A stretch of DNA of 48,203 bases from a bacterium (GTDB lineage Bacteria; Gemmatimonadota; Gemmatimonadetes; Longimicrobiales; RSA9), in the NCBI GenBank assembly GCA_003242735.1, contig QGVH01000028.1:1-48203 (forward strand), given 5' to 3'. Positions 6,873 through 16,428 of this stretch are shown one piece after another. The notes under the pieces are model-generated. The model saw only the letters and a list, made by a program, of their open reading frames with translations, was not told where the DNA came from and did not search any database. The position numbers were made by a program, and so were the translations under genes. How positions within the stretch are numbered: position 1 is the stretch's first letter; each line of letters starts with the position of its first letter.

Positions 6873-9191
6873 TCAGCTCGCCGGGGCGCCGCCGGCCAGT
6901 GCGTTGAACAATAGCGGCCACGTGGCCACGCTCTGTCCCCGGTAGTTCGGCTGGAAGCCGAACAGCACCACGGAGCCGCGGCCCACCCGGGCCTCGAGCA
7001 GCGCCGGCTTGCCCGCGATGGCCTCCGGGCCGAGGATCCAGCCGGAGGCCGCGGGGTTGCCCGTCCCGTACCGCGCGACGACACGGATCGCCGGGTCGGC
7101 GACGTCGAACGCGCGGCTCGATCCCCAGTACCAGACGTGCGTGCGCGGGCCCACCGACCGGGCGATGGGGTGGTCGGCATCGAGGTCCGCCCGCAGGATC
7201 GAGCCCGGGACGTAGAACTGCCGGCTGCTGAGTCCGGCCACCGCGTTGGTGACCTCCAGGCCGAACAGGTCGATGACGAAGTCCGTCGCTCCCTCGATCG
7301 CGACCAGGCGGCCGCCCTCCTCCACGAAGCGGCGTAGCGCCTCCGCGCCCGCATCCCCGATGCCGCCGGTGTACTCGGGAGGCATGGTGCCCGGCGGGTA
7401 ACCCTGGCGGATGGACCTCGCGCTCTGCGACTGGAGCAGGATCACGTCGTAGTCGCGCACCAGGTCGCCCGCCCGGATGCGCGCATCCTTCAACGTGTCA
7501 TAGCGCAACCCGTACTGATCGAAGAGCCAGCGCGTCCAGCCCGCCTCCATCGGCTCCTGCCACGACTTGTACAGCCCGATGCGCGGCGCACGCGGTCCCT
7601 GCAGTTCCTCCGGCAGCGAGAAGCGGAACGGCTGCACCGGGATCGGCCCGGACAGCGGCGGTGGCCCGTTGTCCCACCTGGAGACCGGGATCGCCTCCAC
7701 GCCCATGAGCAGCGGCAGCGTATGGGCGGTGACGTCGTACGGCCGCTTGGGAGGGCCGCCCGGGTACTCGCGCAGGTCCGGGTACCGCTGGACCTCCAGC
7801 ATGGTCTGCGCGAACGCCGCGGAGGGCTGCTGCATCGGCACGACGTACGTGCCGGCCGGGAACCGGCGTCCCGCCGCGGAGAACGGCCGCGTCGCGCGAC
7901 GGACCTCGACGTCGGCCATCGTGAGGATACGCAGCACGTAGGCGAGGCCGGTCTCGTTCGGCTGGTCCGCGGGGATCACCCACGCGGCCGGCCATTCCGG
8001 CCAGCCCTTCACCGCCCGCTCGTTGATGCGGTAGAAGTTCTCGAGCCAGTAACGACGGTTCTTCGCCGCGTTCACCAGGAGCGCCATCGCCGCGGACTCC
8101 TGGTAGTCCACGATGTCCGACAGCCGCCACGTCCCGCCTTCCCACACCGCCGGGAACTTCCAGCTCCGCTGGCTCGCGTCGTACTCCCGCCCACCCCGCA
8201 CGCGCTCCTTCGGCACCTCGATCGGCGTCGCCAGCCGCGCGCTCGCCGTCTCCGTCAGGATCCGTACGCCGCCGTGGTAGTGCTGGTACGCGCGCGCCGG
8301 CGTCCATGCGTCGTAGATCGCGTTGATCACCACCCCCTGCTTGCCCTGCGCGATCAGCTCCGCGGCGATGTAGCTGCCGAGCTGGTTCACGGCCGCCACG
8401 ATCGCAGGGTCCACGTTCGGCTCGACCGGATCGATGAACGGCGGCACGAAGATGCGCGCGCCCGTACTGCCCATCTGGTGGATGTCGTGGACGATCTGTG
8501 GCCGCCACGCGTTGTGCGCCTTCTCCACCGCGAGCTGTGTCTCGACCTGCGTGAAGGCGTACCAGTCGCGGTTGTTGTCGTGGCCGACGTAGAAGTGGTA
8601 CAGCCACGGGGGCGCGGTCCCCTCGTACGGCGTGCCCACGTACCGCATGTACCAGTCGCTCACCCACTGCGTGCCGTCCGGGTTGAGCGACGGGATCTGC
8701 AGCAGGATCACGTTGTCCAAGATCTCGCGCACCCGCGGCTCATCCGATGCCGCGAGGCGATACGCCAGCCGCGCCGCGACCTGCCCGCTCCCCACCTCCG
8801 TGGAATGGATCTGATGCGTGATGAGCACGACGGTCCGCCCGGCATCCAGCAGCCGCTCCAGCTCCTCCGGTCCGCTGACCTTGCGCGGATCCGCCAGCTT
8901 GAGCTGGATCTCCCGGAGCTCCTGTAGGCGCGCATGGTTCTCCGGGCTCGTGATGGTCAGCATCACGAGCGGCTGGCCCTTCGTCGCCGGGCCGAGCGTG
9001 TCGAGCTTGACGCGCGGGCTCGTCCGCGCCAGCGCCTCGTAGTAGGCGGTGAGCTGCGTCCAGTTCGCCAGCTTCCGATCCGCGCCGATCTCGAAGCCGA
9101 AGTGCTCGAGCGGTGTGGGCACGCGCTGCGCGGCCGCAGGCGCCACCGCGCCGGCGACGAGCAGCGCGTGCAGGAGGAGGCGCTTCAGCAT
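6873..9191 (-). CDS. Secreted M14-family zinc carboxypeptidase with C-terminal GATase1-like domain
   Basis: The frame is open to 9701, but the real start is the ATG at 9191: it follows a GGAGAAAG ribosome-binding site and begins a signal peptide (MLKRLLLHALLVAGA...AAAQ). The 772-residue product has an M14 domain with the zinc motif HSTE (about residues 129-132) and a later DIHQMGSTGARIF histidine, and a QIPSLNPDG segment typical of these peptidases. The last ~170 residues (GLYKSWQEPMEAGW onward, EEGGRLVAIEG) look like the glutamine-amidotransferase-like fold often fused to this subfamily. It would cleave peptides in the periplasm or outside the cell. It is a single gene, divergent from the methyltransferase. 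Confidence 0.9.
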   Translation of the reverse strand: MLKRLLLHALLVAGAVAPAAAQRVPTPLEHFGFEIGADRKLANWTQLTAYYEALARTSPRVKLDTLGPATKGQPLVMLTITSPENHARLQELREIQLKLADPRKVSGPEELERLLDAGRTVVLITHQIHSTEVGSGQVAARLAYRLAASDEPRVREILDNVILLQIPSLNPDGTQWVSDWYMRYVGTPYEGTAPPWLYHFYVGHDNNRDWYAFTQVETQLAVEKAHNAWRPQIVHDIHQMGSTGARIFVPPFIDPVEPNVDPAIVAAVNQLGSYIAAELIAQGKQGVVINAIYDAWTPARAYQHYHGGVRILTETASARLATPIEVPKERVRGGREYDASQRSWKFPAVWEGGTWRLSDIVDYQESAAMALLVNAAKNRRYWLENFYRINERAVKGWPEWPAAWVIPADQPNETGLAYVLRILTMADVEVRRATRPFSAAGRRFPAGTYVVPMQQPSAAFAQTMLEVQRYPDLREYPGGPPKRPYDVTAHTLPLLMGVEAIPVSRWDNGPPPLSGPIPVQPFRFSLPEELQGPRAPRIGLYKSWQEPMEAGWTRWLFDQYGLRYDTLKDARIRAGDLVRDYDVILLQSQSARSIRQGYPPGTMPPEYTGGIGDAGAEALRRFVEEGGRLVAIEGATDFVIDLFGLEVTNAVAGLSSRQFYVPGSILRADLDADHPIARSVGPRTHVWYWGSSRAFDVADPAIRVVARYGTGNPAASGWILGPEAIAGKPALLEARVGRGSVVLFGFQPNYRGQSVATWPLLFNALAGGAPAS

Positions 9192-9434
9192 GGTCGTTCT
9201 TTCTCCGGTACTCCCGTGCGAAGACAGGATCGGCTGTCGCTCCTGTGAACGAGGCAAGATAGGCAGCAGCCTCCGGCACGTCCACTCGGCCCCCAGCGCA
9301 GGCAGTGCACCGAGGGGCAGCCGCGTGGCAGGCCCGCCGTTGCTGACGCCGTGCGACGGTTGTACATATCGTCCCAAGAACGTTCCGGTCGACCCGCTCT
9401 TCGCCGGTTCGGTGCGCCCCCGATGGAGGCTCCC

Positions 9435-10154
9435 ATGCGGGACGTCTTCATCCGCAACTTCGGCCGACCCGAGCACGCCGACGTCGGAGGTTCTCATACC
9501 TTGCTCCACACCCTCTCCGGCTTCCGCCAGTATTTCCAGGGGCGCCGTGGACTGGACTACGGCGCCAGCTATGGAGTCTCCATGTGCGCGATCCTCGAGC
9601 TCGGCGCGGAGAAGGTCGTCGGAGTCGAGATCGACGAGTGGCGAGTGATCGAAGGCCGGCGCATCCTGGCCGATTACGGCCATCGCGCCGAGTTGCTGCA
9701 CACGCCGGATACGACGGCGTTACCCTTCGCGGATGGCGAATTCGACTGCGTGCTGTGCAACGCCGTGCTGGAGCACGTCCCGCAGCCGCGCGACGCGCAC
9801 GTTCGCGAAATGTGGCGCCTCGTCCGGCCCGGCGGCGTCCTCATCGTGAACGAGACGCCGAACAAGTACCTGCCCTGGGATTATCACACCACGAAGCTGC
9901 CCATCATCAACTGGCTCCCGTCGCGCCTCGCACACTGGCTCAGCGTCCGTCTCCGCCGCTTCGATCCGCACCGAACCGACTGGGATTCGAGCGGTTGGCG
10001 CGGTCTCGGCTGGTACGAACTCGTCCGGCCGATTCAAGGCTGGCAACTCATCCCCGAACGGTCGAAGCGGCGGCACCGCGTCCTCACAGCCGTCGGTCTG
10101 CCGGCGAGCCTGCTGGATCCGTATCCGTGCTGGGTACTGCGCCGCGTACGCTGA
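9435..10154 (+). CDS. SAM-dependent class I methyltransferase
   Basis: The ATG at 9435 is preceded at five bases by GGAGG, better than the in-frame ATGs at 9351 and 9423; the product is 239 residues. A Rossmann methyltransferase core is visible: motif I as GLDYGASYGVSM (glycines slightly atypical), acidic VVGVEID ending strand 2, FDCVLCNAVLEHVPQPRDA motif and LRPGG-like LVRPGGVLIVNETPN. Substrate unknown; neighbours give no help. It is the only complete plus-strand gene of the window and its 5' region and some codons look less GC-rich than the neighbours, so recent acquisition is possible but unproven. Confidence 0.85.
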   Translation: MRDVFIRNFGRPEHADVGGSHTLLHTLSGFRQYFQGRRGLDYGASYGVSMCAILELGAEKVVGVEIDEWRVIEGRRILADYGHRAELLHTPDTTALPFADGEFDCVLCNAVLEHVPQPRDAHVREMWRLVRPGGVLIVNETPNKYLPWDYHTTKLPIINWLPSRLAHWLSVRLRRFDPHRTDWDSSGWRGLGWYELVRPIQGWQLIPERSKRRHRVLTAVGLPASLLDPYPCWVLRRVR

Positions 10155-10346
10155 GCCCGGCCTCCCGCCCCAGCCCTGTGCACCGCCGACACAGCGCGGC
10201 CCGGTCAGACAGTCCGTTCGTCGAGGCTCCGCCCGAGGTGAGAACCGCCGTTCGCCTGTCTCGGAAGCAGAGACTGCGGTCTGCTCGGGCCACATGTCGC
10301 CTCCGGGAGCTTCTTGGAGTGGGGAGGGTCGCGCCACCGTCTTGAC

Positions 10347-10387
10347 GAGAAAAAAGAAAGCGCCCAACGGTTCGTCGCCGTGGGCGC
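10347..10387 (-). terminator. Rho-independent terminator after tRNA-Met
   Basis: On the minus strand GCGCCCA-CGG pairs with CCG-T-TGGGCGC across a CGACGAA loop (10360-10387) and is followed by TTTCTTTTTT. It lies 24 bases after the 3' end of tRNA-Met and ends the long operon upstream. Confidence 0.85.
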
Positions 10388-10410
10388 ATTGAGTGCCGAT
10401 CCTCTCTGAG

Positions 10411-10484
10411 TAGCAGGGGCGGGACTCGAACCCGCGACCCCGGCATTATGAGTGCCGTGCTCTAACCAGCTGAGCTACCCTGCC
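10411..10484 (-). tRNA. tRNA-Met (CAT), elongator type
   Basis: A 74-base cloverleaf: acceptor GGCAGGG/CCCTGCT (first pair G-T), D arm GCTC-AGCTGGTTA-GAGC, anticodon arm CGGCA-CTCATAA-TGCCG with anticodon CAT, variable loop GGGTC, T arm GCGGG-TTCGAGT-CCCGC, discriminator A; CCA is not encoded. The body is very close to bacterial elongator tRNA-Met. A lysidine-modified tRNA-Ile2 also has a CAT gene and is not fully excluded. The first base pair is not the unpaired type of initiator tRNA. It starts only 26 bases after the GyrI-like stop codon. Confidence 0.93.
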
Positions 10485-10498
10485 TCGATCGCTGGCCA

Positions 10499-10516
10499 GA
10501 CTAGTGAAAACTAGTC
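10499..10516. repeat. Inverted repeat over the GyrI-like stop codon
   Basis: GACTAGT-GAAA-ACTAGTC is a perfect 7-bp stem with a four-base loop. The stop codon TAG of the GyrI-like gene (10511-10513) is inside it. It has no T run and so is not a terminator; it stands between the last protein gene and the tRNA and might be a processing signal. Confidence 0.6.
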
Positions 10517-11199
10517 GCTCCGCGGTGACGTGTCAACCGATGCGGGTTCCTCCGCGGCGGTCCCCACGGTCTCGACGGGGCCGGCCGCCGGACGTACCGG
10601 CTGCCGCAGCACCGTGCGCAACCTGGGCGGCGGCACACGGCGCGGATCGGTCACGTAGAGCTGGTGGTGCGCGCCGCAGAACCGGTAGCCGTGCGTCTCC
10701 GCGAAGGCGCGCATCCTGCGGACCGTCTCGGGCACCGTGCCGTACGGCCCCACGTGCAGCACCTGGACGCAGCGGCCCTCCTCGAGCCGTTCCAACCGCA
10801 CGGCGGCGGCGACGCTCGCCCGGGACCGTCCGAGCAGCCCGCGGGCCCGCTCGATGTCCCCCTCTCCGATGAACTCCGGGATACGGATCAGCAGCCGCCA
10901 GCGCGGGGCTTCCGGGCCCTCCGGCCACAACGCCTCGAGGCCGGTGGTCGCATAGTCCTGCCCTGCCGCCCTGCGGCGCATCTTGATCGCCAGCGCGATG
11001 TTGTAGAGGACGGCCGTCGCCTCCTGGAACTCCGACCCGCCGTGCGGGCCCTCGCCGTCGAGCGCAAGGTACACCGCGGGGCCGACATCCACGAACGAGG
11101 GCTCCCGGCTCGCCTCGTACTCCGCCGCGTGCGCGCGGTACAGGTCGAGCCGGTCCCTGCCCTGCGTCTCGCGGCGCTCGCCCCGCCGCGCCGCTTCGG

Positions 11200-11203
<4 letters not shown>
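10511..11203 (-). CDS. GyrI-like small-molecule-binding domain protein
   Basis: The 230-residue product matches the GyrI-like/SOUL-like ligand-binding family (COG4832 type): FVDVGPAVYLALDGEG, FQEATAVLYNIALAIK, CVQVLHVGPYGTVPETVRRM, HHQLYVTDPRR and LRTVLRQPVR are recognisable. These proteins bind hydrophobic small molecules and may hydrolyse cyclopropanated compounds or act as sponge-like sensors; no DNA-binding domain is present here. The C-terminus (about residues 205-230) is a disordered extension. Its ATG overlaps the ftsB stop in ATGA, so it is translated with eno-ftsB, an unexpected neighbour. Confidence 0.82.
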
Positions 11204-12887
<1,684 letters not shown>

Positions 12888-13622
12888 TCAAGATGCGCGT
12901 CTGCGAGCCGGAACCGGCGCTTCGAGCATGCGCTCGATGCGCCGTCGCACTTCGTCCATCAACGCGTCCCGGGTCTCCTCCGTGTAATCGGCCACCCGGA
13001 CCGGCTCGCCGAAGCGAACGATAATCTTGCCCGGCCGGACGCGCCAGGCGCCCTTGGGGAGGATGTGGCGCGTACCCAGGATGGCGACGGGCACGATGTC
13101 CACGCCCGTGTGCAGTGCGAGCATGAACGCGCCCTTCTTGAAGGGCAGGAGCCGCCCGTCGGGCGACCGTGTTCCCTCCGGGAAGATCACCACAGAGCTG
13201 TTGTCCTGGCGAAGGACCCGCCCCGCCTCGTTGAGGGACTGGATCGCGGCGGCGCGGTCGCTCCGGTCGATGGCGATGTGGCCGGCGATCTTCCATGCCG
13301 GGCCGAACAACGGGATCCGGGCGAGCTCCTTCTTGGCCACGAAGCGGTAGCGCTTGGGGATCGCGACGGCGAGCGCGAACACGTCATGCCACGAGACGTG
13401 ATTGGCCACGAAGATCTGTGGCTCGTCCGCGCGCACGTTCTCCAGGCCCTCCACCTCGAGCTCCGCGCCGCTCACGCGCAGCATCCGCCCCGCCCACGTG
13501 CGGGCCGCCCAGTCGTAGAGGGCGTAATTCCGCACGCGCAGCAAGGCGGCGATCATGACGATGATGGCGAGGACCGCCGTCACGACCACGAGGTTGAGAG
13601 CCGCCCACAGCGTCCGGATCAA
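12888..13622 (-). CDS. plsC: 1-acyl-sn-glycerol-3-phosphate acyltransferase
   Basis: The start is a TTG overlapping the thiL TGA (TTGA), with GGGGAGGA seven bases upstream; 244 residues result. An N-terminal membrane helix (about residues 5-27) precedes the acyltransferase domain with motif I NHVSWHD (HX4D), motif III FPEGTRS and a VPVAILGT segment. The enzyme acylates lysophosphatidate to phosphatidate in the inner membrane for phospholipid synthesis. It is coupled to thiL and followed 75 bases later by eno. Confidence 0.93.
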   Translation of the reverse strand: MIRTLWAALNLVVVTAVLAIIVMIAALLRVRNYALYDWAARTWAGRMLRVSGAELEVEGLENVRADEPQIFVANHVSWHDVFALAVAIPKRYRFVAKKELARIPLFGPAWKIAGHIAIDRSDRAAAIQSLNEAGRVLRQDNSSVVIFPEGTRSPDGRLLPFKKGAFMLALHTGVDIVPVAILGTRHILPKGAWRVRPGKIIVRFGEPVRVADYTEETRDALMDEVRRRIERMLEAPVPARRRAS

Positions 13623-14629
13623 ACCCCGTCCTCCCCGAAGTGCTGATAGCCGTGTACGCCGAGCGGCGCCACGCGACCGTCTGCATCGCGGATCCACACC
13701 CCGCTCCCCTCCTCCACGAAGCCGACGCGGCTGAGCGCAACACCGAACGTCTCACGGAACTCGTCCGCCACCGGCTCGACCGCGCCTACCGCGGCGGCGA
13801 AGCACAGCTCGTAATCCTCGCCTCCGACCAGGGCGAGTCGCAGCCCGTCGTCCCGCGATCCGTGCGCGGCCGCGGCCGGGTGCACCGGGACGGCCGTCGC
13901 ATCCAGCACGACACGCACGCCGCTTGCCGCGGCGAGGTGCGCCGCGTCGCCCGCGAGCCCATCCGAGATGTCGATCAGCGCGCGCGCCAGACCGCGCTCC
14001 GCGAGCCACAGCGCCTCCCGGATCCGCGGCCGGGGCCGCGCGAACGCCCGGCGTGCGGCGTCGGTGGGCACGACACCTCGCTGCCAGGCCAGCACCGCAG
14101 CGGCGGCGCCCCCGAGCTCGCCCGTCACCCAGAGCGCATCGCCGGGCCGGGCGCCCGAGCGGAGTACGGGTCGCCCCACCCTGCCGACGGCGACCACGTC
14201 GAGGAGCAGCGGCCCCGGTGAGCGGGCCAGATCGCCGCCGAGCAGGGCGGCGCCGACGGCTGCGGCCGCCGAACGGAGGCCGACCATCACCCGAGGCGCG
14301 AGCCCGGCCGCGTCATCCCCGGGGCACGCGAGGGAACAGAGGACCCCGACGGGCCGCGCCGCGACGGCGGCGAGGTCGCTCAACGCCGCGGCGGCGGCGC
14401 GGTAGCCGATCTCTTCCGGCTCGAGCCACGCGCGCTGGAAGTGGATGCCCTCGATGGAGAGGTCTGTGCTGAGCGCGACCCCCTCCACCACCGCGCAGTC
14501 GTCGCCGGGGCCGACCCGAACCGCGGCGTCCATCTGCGCGGCTGCGTCGACATCGCGGGCGAGAAACTGCCGGATCAGGTCGAACTCCGGCCCCGGACCG
14601 AGCCGGATCCGTTCGATTCGCCGTGTCAC
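13619..14629 (-). CDS. thiL: Thiamine-monophosphate kinase
   Basis: The 336-residue protein has ThiL hallmarks: the opening EFDLIRQFL, GDDCAVV (about residues 41-47), STDLSIEGIHF, GYRAAAAALSDLAA, GLRSAAAAVGAALLGGDLARS, DISDGLAGDAAHLA and LVGGEDYELCFA. It phosphorylates thiamine monophosphate to thiamine diphosphate, using the PurM-like ATP-binding fold as a dimer. The C-terminal part includes an unremarkable GVHGYQHF ending typical of the family. It begins 10 bases after the beta-propeller gene and overlaps plsC. Confidence 0.95.
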   Translation of the reverse strand: MTRRIERIRLGPGPEFDLIRQFLARDVDAAAQMDAAVRVGPGDDCAVVEGVALSTDLSIEGIHFQRAWLEPEEIGYRAAAAALSDLAAVAARPVGVLCSLACPGDDAAGLAPRVMVGLRSAAAAVGAALLGGDLARSPGPLLLDVVAVGRVGRPVLRSGARPGDALWVTGELGGAAAAVLAWQRGVVPTDAARRAFARPRPRIREALWLAERGLARALIDISDGLAGDAAHLAAASGVRVVLDATAVPVHPAAAAHGSRDDGLRLALVGGEDYELCFAAAVGAVEPVADEFRETFGVALSRVGFVEEGSGVWIRDADGRVAPLGVHGYQHFGEDGV

Positions 14630-14639
14630 GGGAGGGCCG

Positions 14640-16355
14640 TCAGTGGCGCCAACGGAGTCGGAGCGCTCCCGCGGGGGTGGCGAGCCAGACGTCGTCGCCC
14701 ATCGGAAGCACGTCGTACACCGGTGTCTCGGGTATGTCCGTGGGGCGGAGATAGGTCGTCCACAGCTGTGTCTCCAGGTCGAGCCGGGCTACCCCGCCCT
14801 CGCCGGCCACCCACAGCTGCCCGTCCGCGGCGGCCAGGGCGGTCAGCCGGCCGAGCGCGTGCACACCCTCACGGAGCGGCCCGGTCCAGCCGTCCGCGTC
14901 CCAGCGGTAGAGCGCATCCTCGGTGAGGACGAACATCGCATCGCCCACGGGCCGTACATCCACCACCCGCCCGCGCAGTCCGGGCTGCACGTCGCTGCCC
15001 GGCGCCAGGACCGGCCGGATGGCGCCGCGCCCGCCGGCGTCCGGCAGACGCGCCGCGGACGCGTCCGGCAGCAGCCACAGCCCGAGGTCGCTCGCGATCC
15101 ACAGCGTGTCCCGGCTCGCGAGCAGCCGACGGATCGGCCGCGCCGGGAAGAGCCCCTCGCGCTCCACGGCGCCGTCGTCCGTCACGAAGGTGAGCCCGTT
15201 GCGCGTGCCCACCCAAACGCCGCCGGGCCCCGGCGCCAGCGCATACACTTCCCGCGCCGGCAGCCCCTCGCGCTCCGCGATGCGCTGCCACGACTCCCGC
15301 TCACGGTCGAGTCGGAACAGTCCGTCGCTCGCCGCGAACCAGACGGCGCTCGCCGTCGGCAGCACGTCCGCCACGTGGCCGGCGGGCGCGCCGTCGTATT
15401 CCGCCTCGTAGTGCTTCCACTGCTGGAGGCCGACGTCGGCGGCGGTGACCCCCCGACGCGGGCCGCGCCCATCCCCGCCGAACCACAGGCGCCGCCCGTC
15501 CAGCGCCACGGCACCCACGCCGCGGGTCAGCAGCCCGTACGCCATGGGCTCCGCGCTCATGCGCCGGCTGTCGTAGTACAGCAGGTTCCCGCCGTACGTC
15601 GCCACCCAGTACCGCGCCGGCCGGTCCGCGGGCTCCACGTCCGTGATCGGCCAGCGCCGCAGCCGCTCGTCCAGGGTGATCGTGCCGCGGATCGCATCGA
15701 AGAACGGGTCCATACGCCGCAGTCGCGCCTCGGGCGAGATGTCGCCCCCGCCGTCCGGCACGGCCCCGCGCGGCACCGGCTCCGCGAACAGCCCGCCGCG
15801 CGGGAGCCTGAGCCACCCGGCCGGCGTGGCGAGGAACACGTCGCCGGAGCGCGGGTCGCCCACCATGCGGACGATCGGCCCCGCGGCCACGGGCCCCAGC
15901 GCGTCCCACCGCCCTCCCGTCAGCCGGTAGACGTACACGTTGCCGGCCTCCGTTCCCAGCCAGAGCGCGTCGAGGAACCGGTCGTAGAGGAGCGCCGAGG
16001 GGCGCTCGCCGAGCGGGAAGCCGTCCTCCAGCGTGATCGGGGCTTCCCACCGACCGACGGCGAAGTCGTAGACCTCGATGCCCTGGGGCGAGGCCGCGTA
16101 GACGCGCCGCTGGTCCGCCGTCACCGCGCCCAGCTCGTGGAAGCTGGTGATCAGGATCCGCTCTTCAGGCCGCCACAGGCGGCCCGACTGCGCCCGCGCC
16201 CCGTCCGTCGCGAGCAGGGCTCCGAGCCCGGCGGCGAGCGCCCACAGCGTGAACCGCGACGACGGCCTCCGTCCGTTCCGGCCATCGCCGTCCCGCCGCC
16301 CGCTGGCGACGCTGGCGTCCTGGGCTCCTCTGTACTGGTTCGCGCGGTCCGTCAC
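14640..16355 (-). CDS. Secreted beta-propeller protein (two-component-regulator-propeller-like)
   Basis: The best start is the GTG at 16355 (AGGGA upstream), giving 571 residues; no ATG lies close to the signal peptide, which runs from RRPSSRF through a hydrophobic stretch to DGARAQ (about residues 31-57). The remainder is made of repeated blades of the form xxVYxxxxxGLxxxDxxxxxW, e.g. LWLGTEAGNVYVY, VWVGTRNGLTFVTD, LWIASDLGLWLL, LWVAGEGGVARLD, VWLATPAGALRL, as in periplasmic sensor propellers of hybrid kinases. No kinase follows. Function is unknown; it may be a periplasmic scaffold. It sits between nnr and thiL with short gaps. Confidence 0.8.
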   Translation of the reverse strand: MTDRANQYRGAQDASVASGRRDGDGRNGRRPSSRFTLWALAAGLGALLATDGARAQSGRLWRPEERILITSFHELGAVTADQRRVYAASPQGIEVYDFAVGRWEAPITLEDGFPLGERPSALLYDRFLDALWLGTEAGNVYVYRLTGGRWDALGPVAAGPIVRMVGDPRSGDVFLATPAGWLRLPRGGLFAEPVPRGAVPDGGGDISPEARLRRMDPFFDAIRGTITLDERLRRWPITDVEPADRPARYWVATYGGNLLYYDSRRMSAEPMAYGLLTRGVGAVALDGRRLWFGGDGRGPRRGVTAADVGLQQWKHYEAEYDGAPAGHVADVLPTASAVWFAASDGLFRLDRERESWQRIAEREGLPAREVYALAPGPGGVWVGTRNGLTFVTDDGAVEREGLFPARPIRRLLASRDTLWIASDLGLWLLPDASAARLPDAGGRGAIRPVLAPGSDVQPGLRGRVVDVRPVGDAMFVLTEDALYRWDADGWTGPLREGVHALGRLTALAAADGQLWVAGEGGVARLDLETQLWTTYLRPTDIPETPVYDVLPMGDDVWLATPAGALRLRWRH

Positions 16356-16428
16356 CGGTCCCTGGGTTGCACGATCGCCGTGTCGCCGATACTGGACTGG
16401 TACCGGCCGCGTGGCGGTGAAGGTCCCC

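Noticed and set aside
5380..6945. Plus-strand frame of about 520 codons opposite the amidohydrolase
   Set aside because: Mirror of the minus-strand gene; composition and lack of any motif or ribosome-binding site point to a non-coding shadow.
9192..9701. Extended N-terminus of the M14 peptidase
   Set aside because: The ATG at 9191 starts a clear signal peptide with a ribosome-binding site, and the extension runs antisense into the methyltransferase.
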